DNA of 64,000 nucleotides from Desulforadius tongensis (GTDB lineage Bacteria > Bacillota > Desulfotomaculia > Desulfotomaculales > Desulfohalotomaculaceae): NCBI RefSeq assembly GCF_016907915.1, contig NZ_JAFBCW010000007.1, forward strand, positions 42,044 to 106,043. The letters run 5' to 3'. Below are positions 8,552-18,209 of this stretch, piece by piece. The stretch's first letter is position 1. Each line of letters starts with the position of its first letter. The translations under genes and the position numbers were made by a program. A model generated the notes under the pieces. That model worked only from the letters and a program-made list of their open reading frames with translations, was not told the DNA's origin and did no database searches.

Positions 8552-9787
8552 ATGCGATTTTTAATTCAAAAGTTTGGTGGAACATCATTAACCACCCCGG
8601 AGTTCAGAAAAGAAGTGGCGGCTAAAGTGGTGGCGGCCCAAAAACAGGGGTTCAGCCCGGTGGTTGTTGTGTCGGCCATTGGCAGGTATGGAGCGCCATA
8701 TGCCACGGACACATTAATTTCTGTTGCCAAACAGGTAAATCGTGATGTCCCCCCCCGGGAGCTTGACCTTCTAATGTCATGCGGGGAAGTGATCTCCGGA
8801 GTGGTGATGGTTAACACCCTTTTAGATATGGGGTGTCAGGCCGTTTTTTTAACCGGGGCTCAGGCGGGGATTATAACGGATGCAAACTTTAATGATGCCA
8901 GAATACTGAGGGTTGAGCCGCAAAAAATAATCGAGCAGGCTGAACAGGGTAAAGTGGTTGTGGTGGCCGGCTTTCAGGGCGTTACAGAAGAAGGTGAAAT
9001 TACCACCCTGGGTAGAGGGGGAAGTGACACCACCGCCGCCGCCCTGGGGGTTGCTTTGGATGCGGAATGTATCGATATTTACACAGATGTGGATGGAGTG
9101 ATGACGGCAGACCCGCGGATAGTGGATGAGGCCCAGATACTGGATAAAGTTACATACAATGAAATATGCCAGCTGGCCCATGAAGGGGCCAAGGTAATTC
9201 ATCCCCGGGCTGTGGAAATAGCGATGCAGAAAAACATTCCCATGCGGGTTAAAAGTACATTTAGCAATGCTCCCGGCACCCTGGTGACCAACCATGGTGA
9301 AGTATACGGGGGAACCATTGACATTATAATGGACCGTATCATTACAGGGATAACACATGTGACAAATATTACCCAAATAATTATTCCCTTAGAAAACGTG
9401 GATATTGCCAATCCCCATTTAAAGGTGTTCAAAGGAATGGCGCTGGCCGGAATCAGTGTTGATTTTTGGAATGTCAACCTGCAGTATATATCTTTCACGG
9501 TGAAGGATAACGTGGCAGATAAAGCGAAACAGGTATTAGAAAATATGGGGATTACCCCGCTGCTGCGTTCCGGCTGTGCCAAGGTAGCTGCTGTGGGGGC
9601 AGGTATGACCGGTGTTCCCGGTGTTATGGCCAGCGTTGTAGAGGCATTAACCCGTGAAAATGTGGAGATTTTGCAGTCTTCCGATTCCCACACCACCATT
9701 TGGGTGCTGGTAAAGGAAGAAGATATTCAAAAGGCCGTTGTTACTCTGCACAGACAGTTTATGTTGGGAAATAATCGAGATAGATAA
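8552..9787 (+). CDS. dapG: Aspartokinase I (DapG type)
   Basis: A 411-residue aspartate kinase. The N-terminal kinase motif KFGGTSL and the aspartate/ATP-binding block (GRGGSDTTAAALG) are present, with two ACT regulatory modules in the C-terminal third. The ATG at 8552 is chosen because it immediately follows asd with AAGAGG upstream; the longer in-frame reading overlaps asd. DapG in B. subtilis is the isozyme inhibited by meso-diaminopimelate and lies in the same asd-dapG-dapA order. The intact ACT region suggests allosteric control here too. Confidence 0.94.
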   Translation: MRFLIQKFGGTSLTTPEFRKEVAAKVVAAQKQGFSPVVVVSAIGRYGAPYATDTLISVAKQVNRDVPPRELDLLMSCGEVISGVVMVNTLLDMGCQAVFLTGAQAGIITDANFNDARILRVEPQKIIEQAEQGKVVVVAGFQGVTEEGEITTLGRGGSDTTAAALGVALDAECIDIYTDVDGVMTADPRIVDEAQILDKVTYNEICQLAHEGAKVIHPRAVEIAMQKNIPMRVKSTFSNAPGTLVTNHGEVYGGTIDIIMDRIITGITHVTNITQIIIPLENVDIANPHLKVFKGMALAGISVDFWNVNLQYISFTVKDNVADKAKQVLENMGITPLLRSGCAKVAAVGAGMTGVPGVMASVVEALTRENVEILQSSDSHTTIWVLVKEEDIQKAVVTLHRQFMLGNNRDR

Positions 9788-9882
9788 AACAGTTATATAT
9801 AAATTAAGAAAATATAGATATGATTTTTAATTGCACGGTACGGCTGCTGCAGGAAAGGAATAATTAAGGGAAGGTGAAAGCC

Positions 9883-10770
9883 GTGACTGTTGATTTTGGG
9901 CGTGTATTAACCGCCATGGTGACCCCTTTTGACAGTAATTTACAAGTGGATATTGAACAGGCCAAAAAGCTGGCCCGCTACCTGGTTAAAAATGGTTCCG
10001 ATGGTTTAGTTGTATGCGGAACCACCGGGGAATCTCCCACTCTTAGTAAAGATGAGAAGATAGCACTTTTTAAAGCCGTTGTGGAAGAAGTTGGCGGTGA
10101 AGCGGTGGTAATAGCCGGTACCGGCAGCTATAACACCGCTGAAAGTATTGCCCTGACCCAGGCGGCGGAAAAAACCGGTATTGACGGGGTAATGCTGGTG
10201 GCTCCCTATTATAACAAGCCCTCTCAAGAGGGATTGTACCAGCATTTTAAAGCCATTGCTGACAGTACTAAATTACCTGTAATGCTGTATAACGTTCCCG
10301 GGCGTACCAGTGTCAACATTCTACCGGTCACTGTGGCCCAGTTGGCTCGGGATACCGATAATATTGTGGCTGTCAAAGAAGCGGCGGGCATAATGGATCA
10401 AGTTAGTGAACTGCGCTCCCTGCTGCCTGACAGCTTTGCCATCTACAGCGGGGATGATTCATTGACATTACCCATTTTGGCCCTGGGAGGCAGGGGAATT
10501 GTAAGTGTTGCCTCCCACATTATCGGTGACCGTATTCAAGAAATGGTACAGGCTTACATTAAGGGTAACGTTTCAGCGGCCAGCCGGCTGCACATAGAGT
10601 TATTCCCCATATTCAAGGGAATGTTTATTACCACTAACCCGGTGGCAGTAAAAGCAGCTTTAAATTTAAAAGGGATAAAAGTTGGTGGAGTGAGGCTGCC
10701 GCTGCACAGTATTAGTGATGCCGACAGAGAAAAGCTGCGCAAACTGCTTTCGGACAATAATTTGTTGTAA
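9883..10770 (+). CDS. dapA: 4-hydroxy-tetrahydrodipicolinate synthase
   Basis: DapA condenses pyruvate and aspartate semialdehyde. The Schiff-base lysine lies in VAVKEAAG at about residue 164, and the tyrosine motif MLYNVPGRT precedes it. I prefer the GTG at 9883, which has AAGG upstream at good spacing; a GTG at 9874 is also possible. It is the last gene of the aspartate cluster and is followed by a terminator. Confidence 0.95.
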   Translation: MTVDFGRVLTAMVTPFDSNLQVDIEQAKKLARYLVKNGSDGLVVCGTTGESPTLSKDEKIALFKAVVEEVGGEAVVIAGTGSYNTAESIALTQAAEKTGIDGVMLVAPYYNKPSQEGLYQHFKAIADSTKLPVMLYNVPGRTSVNILPVTVAQLARDTDNIVAVKEAAGIMDQVSELRSLLPDSFAIYSGDDSLTLPILALGGRGIVSVASHIIGDRIQEMVQAYIKGNVSAASRLHIELFPIFKGMFITTNPVAVKAALNLKGIKVGGVRLPLHSISDADREKLRKLLSDNNLL

Positions 10771-10806
10771 AATAACTATAGTTAATATTATTAAACTATC
10801 TTTATT

Positions 10807-10842
10807 TAAGGACGCGATTTTAGTCGTGTCCTTAGTTTTTTT
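10807..10842 (+). terminator. Intrinsic terminator after dapA
   Basis: Stem TAAGGAC...GTCCTTA with a small internal mismatch, followed by seven T. It closes the aspartate-pathway cluster. Confidence 0.85.
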
Positions 10843-10945
10843 AAAAAATATGAGTTTGGTTAATTTGTCTGGGTAATATATAATACGTAAAAAGCAAATA
10901 AATGATAAAGGATGGCGGCTGGATGACAGGTAGTGCGGATTGTGC

Positions 10946-10974
10946 TTGTTTACCATACTCAATTTGAGTATAAT
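10946..10974 (+). promoter_or_regulatory. RNase J promoter with palindromic operator candidate
   Basis: TTGTTT (10946-10951) and TATAAT (10969-10974) are separated by 17 bp. The spacer and -10 are occupied by the perfect palindrome ATACTCAATTTGAGTAT (10955-10971, two 8-bp arms around one base). The placement suits a dimeric repressor that blocks RNA polymerase; the regulator is unknown. Confidence 0.55.
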
Positions 10975-11132
10975 ATATCAGGCAGGAATTCAATAATTTG
11001 TTAACTTGGCTATTCTACCCAACGGCTGGTCTATTGGCAAATAATCCCCGTATTCTCCTGGTAGTACCGAACTGGAATTATAAGGGCAAAGGTTTGTACT
11101 ACAGGATAATTAAAAGTCTAGGGGGGGTAAGT

Positions 11133-12797
11133 TTGGCCAGAGAATCTAAAGTATCTATCATCCCCTTGGGGGGACTTGGTGAGATCGGTAAAAACATGAT
11201 GGTAATAAAGTACGGGGAAAATATTTTGCTGATAGACAGCGGTTTATCATTTCCAGAAGAGGAAATGTTGGGTATTGATATAGTAATCCCGGATATTACC
11301 TACTTATTGGAAAATAGAAATATTTTACGTGGTATTGTACTGACCCATGGTCACGAGGATCATATTGGTGCTTTACCTTACGTTTTAAGGCAGATTAATG
11401 CCCCGGTGTACGGAACAAAATTGACTTTAGGGCTGTTGGAGAATAAATTAAAAGAACACAATCTTATGGATCGTGTAAAGCTCAATATTGTAAAACCTCG
11501 TGATGCAATCCAGGTTGGACCGTTTAAGGTTGAGTTTATTAAGGTATCGCACAGCATACCTGATGCTGTGGGATTAGCCGTTCACACACCTGTGGGAACC
11601 ATTGTGCACACCGGTGATTTTAAAATTGACCAAACTCCCGTTGATGGTGAAGTTACGGACTTTTATAAACTGGCACAGCTGGGTGAAAAAGGCGTGCTGG
11701 TACTGATGTCAGACAGCACCAACGTAGAAAGAACAGGTTTTACACTGTCGGAAAAAGCGGTGGGGCAGACCTTTGAAGAAACTTTCGGGGCGGCCAAAGA
11801 AAGAATTATTGTGGCTACCTTTGCTTCAAATGTGCACAGGCTGCAGCAGGCTATTTTGGCGGCGCACAAGTATAATCGCAAGGTGGCAATAATCGGCCGC
11901 AGTATGCTCAATGTGGTAAATATTGCCTATGAACTGGGATACTTGCAAATACCGGATGGTACGCTGATAGATTTGGATGAGGCCAACCGGCTGCCCAAGC
12001 ATAGGGTGGTGCTGTTGTGTACCGGCAGTCAGGGTGAACCAATGTCTGCGCTGACGCGCATCTCCATGTCGGATCACAAACAGGTGGAGATACAGCCCGG
12101 GGATACCGTAATTATTTCTGCCACCCCCATTCCCGGCAATGAAAAACTGGTGGCTCGGATAGTGGATCTGCTCTTTAAAAGGGGTGCCAAAGTTATTTAT
12201 GAATCAGTATCCGGAATCCATGTATCCGGTCACCCCAGTCAGGAAGAATTAAAATTAATGCTCAATTTGATAAAGCCGAAGTTTTTTATACCGGTGCACG
12301 GGGAACATCGTATGCTGGTTAAGCATGCTGAATTGGCCCAGGAAATGGGTATTCCGGCTCAAAACACCTTTGTGGCAGAAAACGGTATGGTGCTGGAATT
12401 TACTAAACGATACGGGCGGGTGGCAGGCAGGGTTCCCGCCGGCCGTGTGCTGGTGGACGGTTTAGGTGTTGGTGATGTGGGAAATATTGTGCTGCGTGAC
12501 CGCAAACAGCTGTCTCAAGACGGTATATTAATTGTAGTGGTAACCATCAACCGGGAAAGCGGCGTGGTGGCTGCCGGCCCTGATATAGTATCACGCGGCT
12601 TTGTCTATGTCCGGGAATCTGAGGAACTGCTTGAAGAGGCAAAGGGAAAAGTAAAAAATGCACTGGAAAAGTGCATTGAAAGAAATATAACAGAATGGTC
12701 AACCATTAAATCTCAAGTAAGGGATGCTTTGGGAAAGTTTTTGTACGAAAAAACCAGGAGAAGACCAATGATATTGCCAATCATTATGGAAGTTTAA
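11133..12797 (+). CDS. rnjB: Ribonuclease J
   Basis: A 554-residue beta-CASP metallo-beta-lactamase ribonuclease combining endo- and 5'-exonuclease activity in mRNA and rRNA processing. The metal motif HxHxDH is present as HGHEDHIGALP at about residues 72-77, followed by the beta-CASP domain and a C-terminal domain. The TTG at 11133 is chosen because a run of seven G lies just upstream and the product then has the usual length and start (ESKVSIIPLGGLGEIGKNM); the open frame extends further 5' without homology. The position after dapA corresponds to rnjB (ymfA) of B. subtilis. Confidence 0.93.
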   Translation: MARESKVSIIPLGGLGEIGKNMMVIKYGENILLIDSGLSFPEEEMLGIDIVIPDITYLLENRNILRGIVLTHGHEDHIGALPYVLRQINAPVYGTKLTLGLLENKLKEHNLMDRVKLNIVKPRDAIQVGPFKVEFIKVSHSIPDAVGLAVHTPVGTIVHTGDFKIDQTPVDGEVTDFYKLAQLGEKGVLVLMSDSTNVERTGFTLSEKAVGQTFEETFGAAKERIIVATFASNVHRLQQAILAAHKYNRKVAIIGRSMLNVVNIAYELGYLQIPDGTLIDLDEANRLPKHRVVLLCTGSQGEPMSALTRISMSDHKQVEIQPGDTVIISATPIPGNEKLVARIVDLLFKRGAKVIYESVSGIHVSGHPSQEELKLMLNLIKPKFFIPVHGEHRMLVKHAELAQEMGIPAQNTFVAENGMVLEFTKRYGRVAGRVPAGRVLVDGLGVGDVGNIVLRDRKQLSQDGILIVVVTINRESGVVAAGPDIVSRGFVYVRESEELLEEAKGKVKNALEKCIERNITEWSTIKSQVRDALGKFLYEKTRRRPMILPIIMEV

Positions 12798-12814
12798 ATA
12801 TTTACCGATTTCAC

Positions 12815-12855
12815 AAACCGGAAAGCCTGGCTGTGTCAAGGCTTTCCGGTTTTTA
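12815..12855 (+). terminator. Intrinsic terminator after RNase J
   Basis: Stem AAACCGGAAAGCCT / AAGGCTTTCCGGTTT with a short loop and terminal T run. Confidence 0.88.
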
Positions 12856-12941
12856 ATATTTAAATAAAGTAGTTTGTGTATTTTTTTGGTTCTTGTGCCA
12901 TACTATAGACGATATTTTCAGCCTAAGGAGTGGATTAATAT

Positions 12942-13805
12942 ATGTATGACAGTAATCAGCAAAACCCCCAGAGAAGGCCGCCCAATTACACCCCCACCGT
13001 TGGCCCGATGCCCGCGCCAAACCCCAACACCCCGCCGCAGCCGGGTGTAATTCCGGGACAGATGCCCAATCCCATTCCGCCAACACCCGGGGCTGACCCC
13101 AGCAAAACCAGGCGGGTTACCGGCAAACCCAAGGGTACGCTGGAAGCCATTAGAGAATTGGGAACAACAGAACTGCCGGAGCCCAAAAGCAACATTCATT
13201 GTGTAACCATAGTTGGGCAGGTGGAAGGACATTTAAGCCTGCCGCCGCAAAATAAAACAACAAAATATGAACATATTATTCCTCAGCTTGTGGGGTTAGA
13301 GCAGAGTCAAGAGGTGGAAGGGATATTACTTATCCTCAACACGGTGGGTGGCGACGTGGAAGCGGGACTGGCCATTGCGGAAATGGTGGCCAGTATGAGT
13401 AAACCAACTGTGAGCATAGTACTGGGTGGAGGCCATTCCATCGGCGGCCCGATAGCTGTGTCCACAGACTATTCATTTATTGCGGAAACAGCCAGCATGA
13501 CCATCCATCCCATAAGATTGAACGGTCTTGTGGTGGGTGTGCCTCAAACCTATGAGTACCTGGATAAAATGCAGGACCGGGTGATACATTTTGTAACCCA
13601 GCATTCAAACATTTCGGAAGAAAAATTTAGAGAACTAATGTTTAGAACGGGAGAACTGGCCAGGGACATAGGTACGGTATTGATCGGCAGGGATGCAGTG
13701 GAAGTTGGACTGATCGATGAAGTTGGTGGGTTGGGACAAGCGGTTAACAAGTTAAAGCAATTAATAGAAGAGAATAAAAATAGAAGCGGGGTGCCGCTGC
13801 AGTGA
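12942..13805 (+). CDS. tepA: ClpP-family protein TepA (translocation-enhancing)
   Basis: A 287-residue ClpP/crotonase-fold protein. The first 60 residues are low-complexity and rich in Pro, Asn and Gly; the ClpP-like domain runs from about residue 85 to 270, with [18 protein letters not shown] and the putative nucleophile serine in [11 protein letters not shown]. Its position between rnjB and spoIIIE matches B. subtilis tepA (ymfB), reported to assist protein translocation and germination-related degradation of small spore proteins. The proline-rich head is variable in the family. The stop overlaps the start of the next gene by 4 bases, indicating coupling. Confidence 0.88.
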   Translation: MYDSNQQNPQRRPPNYTPTVGPMPAPNPNTPPQPGVIPGQMPNPIPPTPGADPSKTRRVTGKPKGTLEAIRELGTTELPEPKSNIHCVTIVGQVEGHLSLPPQNKTTKYEHIIPQLVGLEQSQEVEGILLILNTVGGDVEAGLAIAEMVASMSKPTVSIVLGGGHSIGGPIAVSTDYSFIAETASMTIHPIRLNGLVVGVPQTYEYLDKMQDRVIHFVTQHSNISEEKFRELMFRTGELARDIGTVLIGRDAVEVGLIDEVGGLGQAVNKLKQLIEENKNRSGVPLQ

Positions 13806-14014
13806 TTTTATACACCCCGATGCAATTGGAGTTGGTATTAGAGGGACTGGAAGAGCAGAGTAATGCAAACCAGCGAGAGATAAATGTGGGGAATGCCACG
13901 CTGGTGGTGGAGGACAAAGGGTTTGGCAGGGCCCAAGTGGTGAGGCTGATTTCCACCGACCCGCAGGATTATCTAAACCCGGACTTTGCACCGGGGACAG
14001 AGGTACAGTTGTAA
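13802..14014 (+). CDS. ylzJ: YlzJ-like small protein
   Basis: A 70-residue protein overlapping the tepA stop by 4 bases. It starts [15 protein letters not shown], the hallmark of the YlzJ-like family, whose members sit directly after tepA in spore formers. Function is unknown; the family is small and cytoplasmic. A terminator immediately follows, so tepA-ylzJ forms a two-gene unit. Confidence 0.85.
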   Translation: MILYTPMQLELVLEGLEEQSNANQREINVGNATLVVEDKGFGRAQVVRLISTDPQDYLNPDFAPGTEVQL

Positions 14015-14036
14015 GCGGCGATATGCGCCGCTTTTT
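14014..14036 (+). terminator. Intrinsic terminator after ylzJ
   Basis: Stem AGCGGCG / CGCCGCT with a 4-6 nt loop followed by TTTTT, starting inside the stop codon. Confidence 0.85.
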
Positions 14037-14124
14037 AAATGTCGATACCTGTATAACCTGGGGGAGGCTCACTGAGATAACATTTTTTAGGGTACTGAAT
14101 AAACTCCACCAGGAGATTTTTTCT

Positions 14125-14152
14125 TTGTAAATGCTGGTAATTATGTTATAAT
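14125..14152 (+). promoter_or_regulatory. Probable sigma-A promoter of uppP
   Basis: TTGTAA (14125-14130), 16-bp spacer and TATAAT (14147-14152), 42 bp before the uppP start codon. Confidence 0.6.
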
Positions 14153-14194
14153 ACCCTTGTTTGGTATGTATAAAACACATGAGGTGATGTACTG

Positions 14195-14980
14195 TTGACG
14201 GATTTTCAAGCATTTATTCTGGGTGTTGTCCAGGGCTTGGGCGAGTTTCTGCCTATATCCAGTTCGGCCCACCTGGTGCTTGTTCCGTGGCTTTTTGGCT
14301 GGCCCTATGCCGGGTTAACCTTTGACGTTGCCCTGCATATGGGCACTTTGGTGGCAGTAATAGCTTTTTTCTGGAGAGATTGGATAGTTCTGGCCAGCGA
14401 CGGGCTGCGCTTGAAAGGTACCCGGGAAGGAAAATTATTTTGGTATCTGGTAGCGGCCACCATTCCCGGGGCAGCCTTTGGGTATGCTGTGGAAGACTAC
14501 GCGGAAACAATTTTCCGCACCCCCATATTAATAGGCATTATGCTGATAGTTATGGGGGCCATCCTTTACGTGGTGGACCGGAGAGCGCCTAAAATAAAAG
14601 ATATGAATAAAATTGGTTTAAAAGAAAGTTTATTTGTGGGAGTACTGCAATCATTGGCGATCATTCCCGGTGTTTCCCGGGCCGGGATAACCATGACTGC
14701 CGGCCGGGCTGCGGGTATGACCAGGGAAACGGCGGCCAGGTTTTCATTTTTATTATCCACGCCGATTATTTTCGGTGCCGGTGTGATGCAGTTAAAGGAT
14801 ATTGATGTATCAGACTTGGACCGGGCATTTTTCACAGGTATCATTACATCAGCCATTGTAGGCTTTTTATCTATCAAGTTCTTACTTAAATATTTAACTG
14901 AAAAAAGTTTTAACGTTTTTGTTTGGTATCGTTTTGCTGCCGGAGCGTTGGTGATTGCCGTTGAATTATTGAGACGCTAG
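14195..14980 (+). CDS. uppP: Undecaprenyl-diphosphatase UppP (BacA)
   Basis: A 261-residue polytopic membrane enzyme that dephosphorylates undecaprenyl pyrophosphate to recycle the lipid carrier of wall synthesis. Both active-site signatures are present: GLGEFLPISSSAHL near the N-terminus and PGVSRAGITMTAGR in the middle. The TTG start follows GAGGTGAT. It has its own promoter and terminator, and convergent coat genes follow. Confidence 0.95.
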   Translation: MTDFQAFILGVVQGLGEFLPISSSAHLVLVPWLFGWPYAGLTFDVALHMGTLVAVIAFFWRDWIVLASDGLRLKGTREGKLFWYLVAATIPGAAFGYAVEDYAETIFRTPILIGIMLIVMGAILYVVDRRAPKIKDMNKIGLKESLFVGVLQSLAIIPGVSRAGITMTAGRAAGMTRETAARFSFLLSTPIIFGAGVMQLKDIDVSDLDRAFFTGIITSAIVGFLSIKFLLKYLTEKSFNVFVWYRFAAGALVIAVELLRR

Positions 14981-15030
14981 TTTCAAACAACCGGGTAAGG
15001 CAATTAAAAAATTCACTGCGATAAAGTTAA

Positions 15031-15055
15031 AACCACCGGATTTATTCCGGTGGTT
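15031..15055. terminator. Bidirectional terminator between uppP and coat genes
   Basis: Perfect stem AACCACCGGA / TCCGGTGGTT with T-rich sequence on the + side and an A-rich run on the other, so it can serve both converging units. Confidence 0.8.
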
Positions 15056-15064
15056 GTACTTCTT

Positions 15065-15451
15065 TTAATATGGCTGGTGCCCCTGCATACCGCCTTGATA
15101 ATATCCCGGTTGATAATTATACTGGGTGCCGCCGTAGTGCTGCTGCTGGTAATTAACGGCATTAATAGTTTGATTAATTTCGTTCTGCATGCTCATTATA
15201 TGGCTGGAAATTTGATTTATTTCATCGGGCTTGGCCATCATCGGTTTGTACCATCCCCGCTGGGACATCATATTATATAATTGCTTGTGCTCGTTAAAAG
15301 TTTCATGCAGTACATTTAAATAACTTTGACGCAGCTGCTCATTGGATGTCTCCAGTATTTTTTGGGTTATACATTCACAGGTTGATTTTAAATCATTTAA
15401 CATGGCAAAGGCCAAATCTTTATCACGAATTTGATCCATTAATTGAACCAT
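15065..15451 (-). CDS. Spore coat protein, CotF-like
   Basis: A 128-residue helical protein of the CotF spore-coat family: a long amphipathic four-helix region (residues 1-95) and a glutamine/tyrosine/glycine-rich tail from about 100 to the end, typical of coat proteins that become cross-linked. The start is preceded on the minus strand by AAGGGGG. It follows a second small CotF-like gene in the same direction with only a few bases between them, so the two form a probable mother-cell operon. Coat localisation is inferred from the family. Confidence 0.75.
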   Translation of the reverse strand: MVQLMDQIRDKDLAFAMLNDLKSTCECITQKILETSNEQLRQSYLNVLHETFNEHKQLYNMMSQRGWYKPMMAKPDEINQISSHIMSMQNEINQTINAVNYQQQHYGGTQYNYQPGYYQGGMQGHQPY

Positions 15452-15463
15452 TATAATCCCCCT

Positions 15464-15661
15464 TTACTGATAGCTGTTCCTGGCAATATGATTTGCCAGT
15501 AATTGGAATGCGTGCATGCGCCGGCGGGTCATTTCGGTGCAGAAGGATTTTAACTGCTGGTCTCGGCACTCCCGGGCATAATGGTTAAAGTTGACTATAT
15601 TGTTGCCTTCCAAATGCAAGTGTTCTTCCAGGTCAACCATTTCACGGATAGTGAAATTCAT
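15464..15661 (-). CDS. Small CotF-like coat-associated protein
   Basis: A 65-residue helical protein (MNFTIREMVDLEEHLHLEG at the start) resembling the N-terminal part of CotF-family proteins. The ATG at 15659-15661 is chosen because a textbook AAAGGAGG lies just upstream on the minus strand; the longer reading has no ribosome site. It leads a two-gene unit with the larger CotF-like gene. Paired short and long members of this family are common in clostridial spore formers. Confidence 0.7.
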   Translation of the reverse strand: MNFTIREMVDLEEHLHLEGNNIVNFNHYARECRDQQLKSFCTEMTRRRMHAFQLLANHIARNSYQ

Positions 15662-15803
15662 AATATACCTCCTTTTAAATTTTAACAGTACAATTTTAAT
15701 ATGCTCTGTTGGGCAGTTATTATACAATGTTTGCCCGGACTAATTTAAAAGGAAAATGGAAATTTTTGTGGTATATAGATAAATATATGAGGGGGTGCGT
15801 TGG

Positions 15804-18098
15804 TTGAATTTTCTAAAAATAATCAGAGAAGAACTTAAATATGAGATAATGGGAATTATTCTTTTAGCGCTGGCCCTCTTGGGATTAACCAGTTTTTATA
15901 ACTCCTCCTTGGGAGCGGTGGGTAATTTTATTGGACGGGTATTAAAGGGTGTATGTGGTGAAGGACGGGTTATTTTTCCAATACTATTGGGAGTGCTGGG
16001 CATCAGGCTCATTTTACAGCGCGGCCGTTCCCAAGTAACTTCCAAAGTTTACGGAGGCATTTTATTATTTATAATTATTTTAACGATACTGCACATACAG
16101 CTGCCTGTTGAACAGGCCTTTGCCCTTGGCTACAAGGGGGTGGGAGGCGGTTTAATAGGCGCGTTATTAAGCTATTTACTGCTGCTGGCCTTTGGGCGTA
16201 TCGGTGCGTATATAATTTTAACCGCTTTATCACTGGTAGCACTGCTGCTGTTAACCAATAAATCTTTAGCCGGCATTATTGGCGGGATATTAACCAGTGT
16301 TCAGAAAAGCCTGTATAATTTTAAAGAGCTTTTAGTTAACTTTTTATTTACAGAAGCCGGCGAAGATGACAGCGGTAAAAAACAAAAAAGTTTAGAATTT
16401 GAACAGGGAACCATTTCCCGGGATGATATTTTTATCAGCGAAGGCAGCCAACCGGAGGAGGATAACGAAAACGAGATATTACGTAATGCTGATATAAATC
16501 CACCTGCCGGTTCTCTACCGGTGATTGAAGTGACTCCGGAAAAAGAGGAAGAAATTTATCATGACAGTAATGAAGTTAAGGCAGTTGAAGAGTCCTGGAA
16601 CGAAAGCAAAAAAACAGTTAATTATACACCGCTTTCTATTGAAGACGTGCCCAGTTTTCAATTACCTCCCCTTACACTGCTGGCCCGCCCCAACCGGGGT
16701 AAGGGGAACAAAAACACTAAAGATGTCTCCGGGCAGGTAAAAATTCTGGAAGAAACCCTGGCCAGTTTTGGCATTAAGGCTAAAGTAACCCAGGTATCCC
16801 GGGGGCCGGCTATTACACGCTTTGAGGTGCAGCCTCCTATCGGGGTAAAGGTCAGCCGCATTCTTAGTTTGGCCGATGACATTGCCCTTTCCATGGCGGC
16901 CCAAGATGTGAGGATAGAGGCACCGGTACCGGGAAAATCAGTTATCGGCATTGAAGTGCCGAACAAAGAAGTATCAATGGTTCACTTCCGGGAACTGCTG
17001 GAAAGTAGAGAATTTGTACAATCTCCGTCCCGTTTAACCATTGCCCTGGGCAAAGATATTGCCGGTAATTCAATTGTGGCTGATTTAAGCAAGATGCCGC
17101 ACCTGTTGATAGCTGGTGCCACCGGGGCGGGAAAAAGTGTGTGTTTAAACACGCTGATAGCCAGCATATTATTTAAGGCCACCCCCGATGAAGTGAAATT
17201 ATTGATGATTGACCCTAAAATGGTAGAATTGGCTACTTACAATGGTATTCCTCACCTGGTGTCCCCGGTGGTTACCAATGCTAAAAAAGCTGCCACTTCG
17301 CTGCGCTGGGCAGTTAAGGAAATGGAAAAACGCTACAATTTATTTGCCGAAGCGGGAGTGCGGGATATCACCAGGTACAATAATATTGTAAAGACTCAAT
17401 CATCACCCGGTGGTGAGGAAAAGAAACTGCCGTATATAGTAGTAATCATTGACGAGCTGGCAGATTTAATGATGGTGGCTCCCTCCGATGTGGAGGATGC
17501 TGTTTGCCGCCTGGCTCAAATGGCCCGGGCGGCAGGTATACATTTGGTGATTGCTACCCAGCGGCCGTCGGTGGATGTTATCACCGGTTTAATCAAGGCC
17601 AATATTCCCTCCCGGATATCCTTTGCGGTGTCATCACAGGTGGATTCCCGTACTATTTTGGATATGGCCGGTGCCGAGAAACTGCTGGGTAAAGGTGATA
17701 TGCTGTTCTACCCGGTGGGGGCATCAAAACCCGTCCGGGTACAGGGAGCGTACCTGTCTGACAAAGAAGTGGACGAACTGGTTAAATTTCTTAAAAAGCA
17801 GGCCAAACCGGTTTATAATGAAAAAGTAACCAAAGAAGAGCCCAAAGAAAGTGAACAACCTGTCATGGAAGATGAACTGCTTCCTAAAGCAGCGTTAATT
17901 TTAATAGAACAGGGGCAGGCTTCCATTTCCATGCTGCAGCGCAGGCTGCACATTGGATATGCCCGGGCGGCACGATTAATTGATATAATGGAACAAAGGG
18001 GTATAGTAGGTGGCTACGAGGGCAGTAAACCCCGGGCTGTGCTGATGACAATGGAACAATATAACGAGGTATTTAAGAAGGAGGCACCCCGGGGTTAA
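15804..18098 (+). CDS. spoIIIE: DNA translocase FtsK/SpoIIIE
   Basis: A roughly 764-residue septal DNA pump that moves chromosomes across division and sporulation septa. The first 165 residues contain four to five membrane helices, followed by a charged linker (about 170-300). The motor domain carries Walker A GATGAGKS at about residue 440 and Walker B IIDELADLM near 548, and the winged-helix gamma domain that reads orienting DNA sequences occupies the last 70 residues (SISMLQRRLHIGYARAARLID). The TTG at 15804 fits GAGGGGGT; a GTG at 15795 overlaps that site. Synteny with B. subtilis favours the SpoIIIE name. Confidence 0.94.
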   Translation: MNFLKIIREELKYEIMGIILLALALLGLTSFYNSSLGAVGNFIGRVLKGVCGEGRVIFPILLGVLGIRLILQRGRSQVTSKVYGGILLFIIILTILHIQLPVEQAFALGYKGVGGGLIGALLSYLLLLAFGRIGAYIILTALSLVALLLLTNKSLAGIIGGILTSVQKSLYNFKELLVNFLFTEAGEDDSGKKQKSLEFEQGTISRDDIFISEGSQPEEDNENEILRNADINPPAGSLPVIEVTPEKEEEIYHDSNEVKAVEESWNESKKTVNYTPLSIEDVPSFQLPPLTLLARPNRGKGNKNTKDVSGQVKILEETLASFGIKAKVTQVSRGPAITRFEVQPPIGVKVSRILSLADDIALSMAAQDVRIEAPVPGKSVIGIEVPNKEVSMVHFRELLESREFVQSPSRLTIALGKDIAGNSIVADLSKMPHLLIAGATGAGKSVCLNTLIASILFKATPDEVKLLMIDPKMVELATYNGIPHLVSPVVTNAKKAATSLRWAVKEMEKRYNLFAEAGVRDITRYNNIVKTQSSPGGEEKKLPYIVVIIDELADLMMVAPSDVEDAVCRLAQMARAAGIHLVIATQRPSVDVITGLIKANIPSRISFAVSSQVDSRTILDMAGAEKLLGKGDMLFYPVGASKPVRVQGAYLSDKEVDELVKFLKKQAKPVYNEKVTKEEPKESEQPVMEDELLPKAALILIEQGQASISMLQRRLHIGYARAARLIDIMEQRGIVGGYEGSKPRAVLMTMEQYNEVFKKEAPRG

Positions 18099-18209
18099 CC
18101 GGTTTTAACTTGTTGTTTAAGCGTGATTTCAAAAAATTAAAGCAATAATTTTAGGACTGAAGAAGGATAGTTAATTGTAATATAGAATAGCTTTCAGGGA
18201 AGGATTAGT

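Noticed and set aside
9788..9882. Lysine riboswitch or T-box controlling the dap genes
   Set aside because: The gaps before dapB, asd, dapG and dapA are too short and lack the conserved cores.
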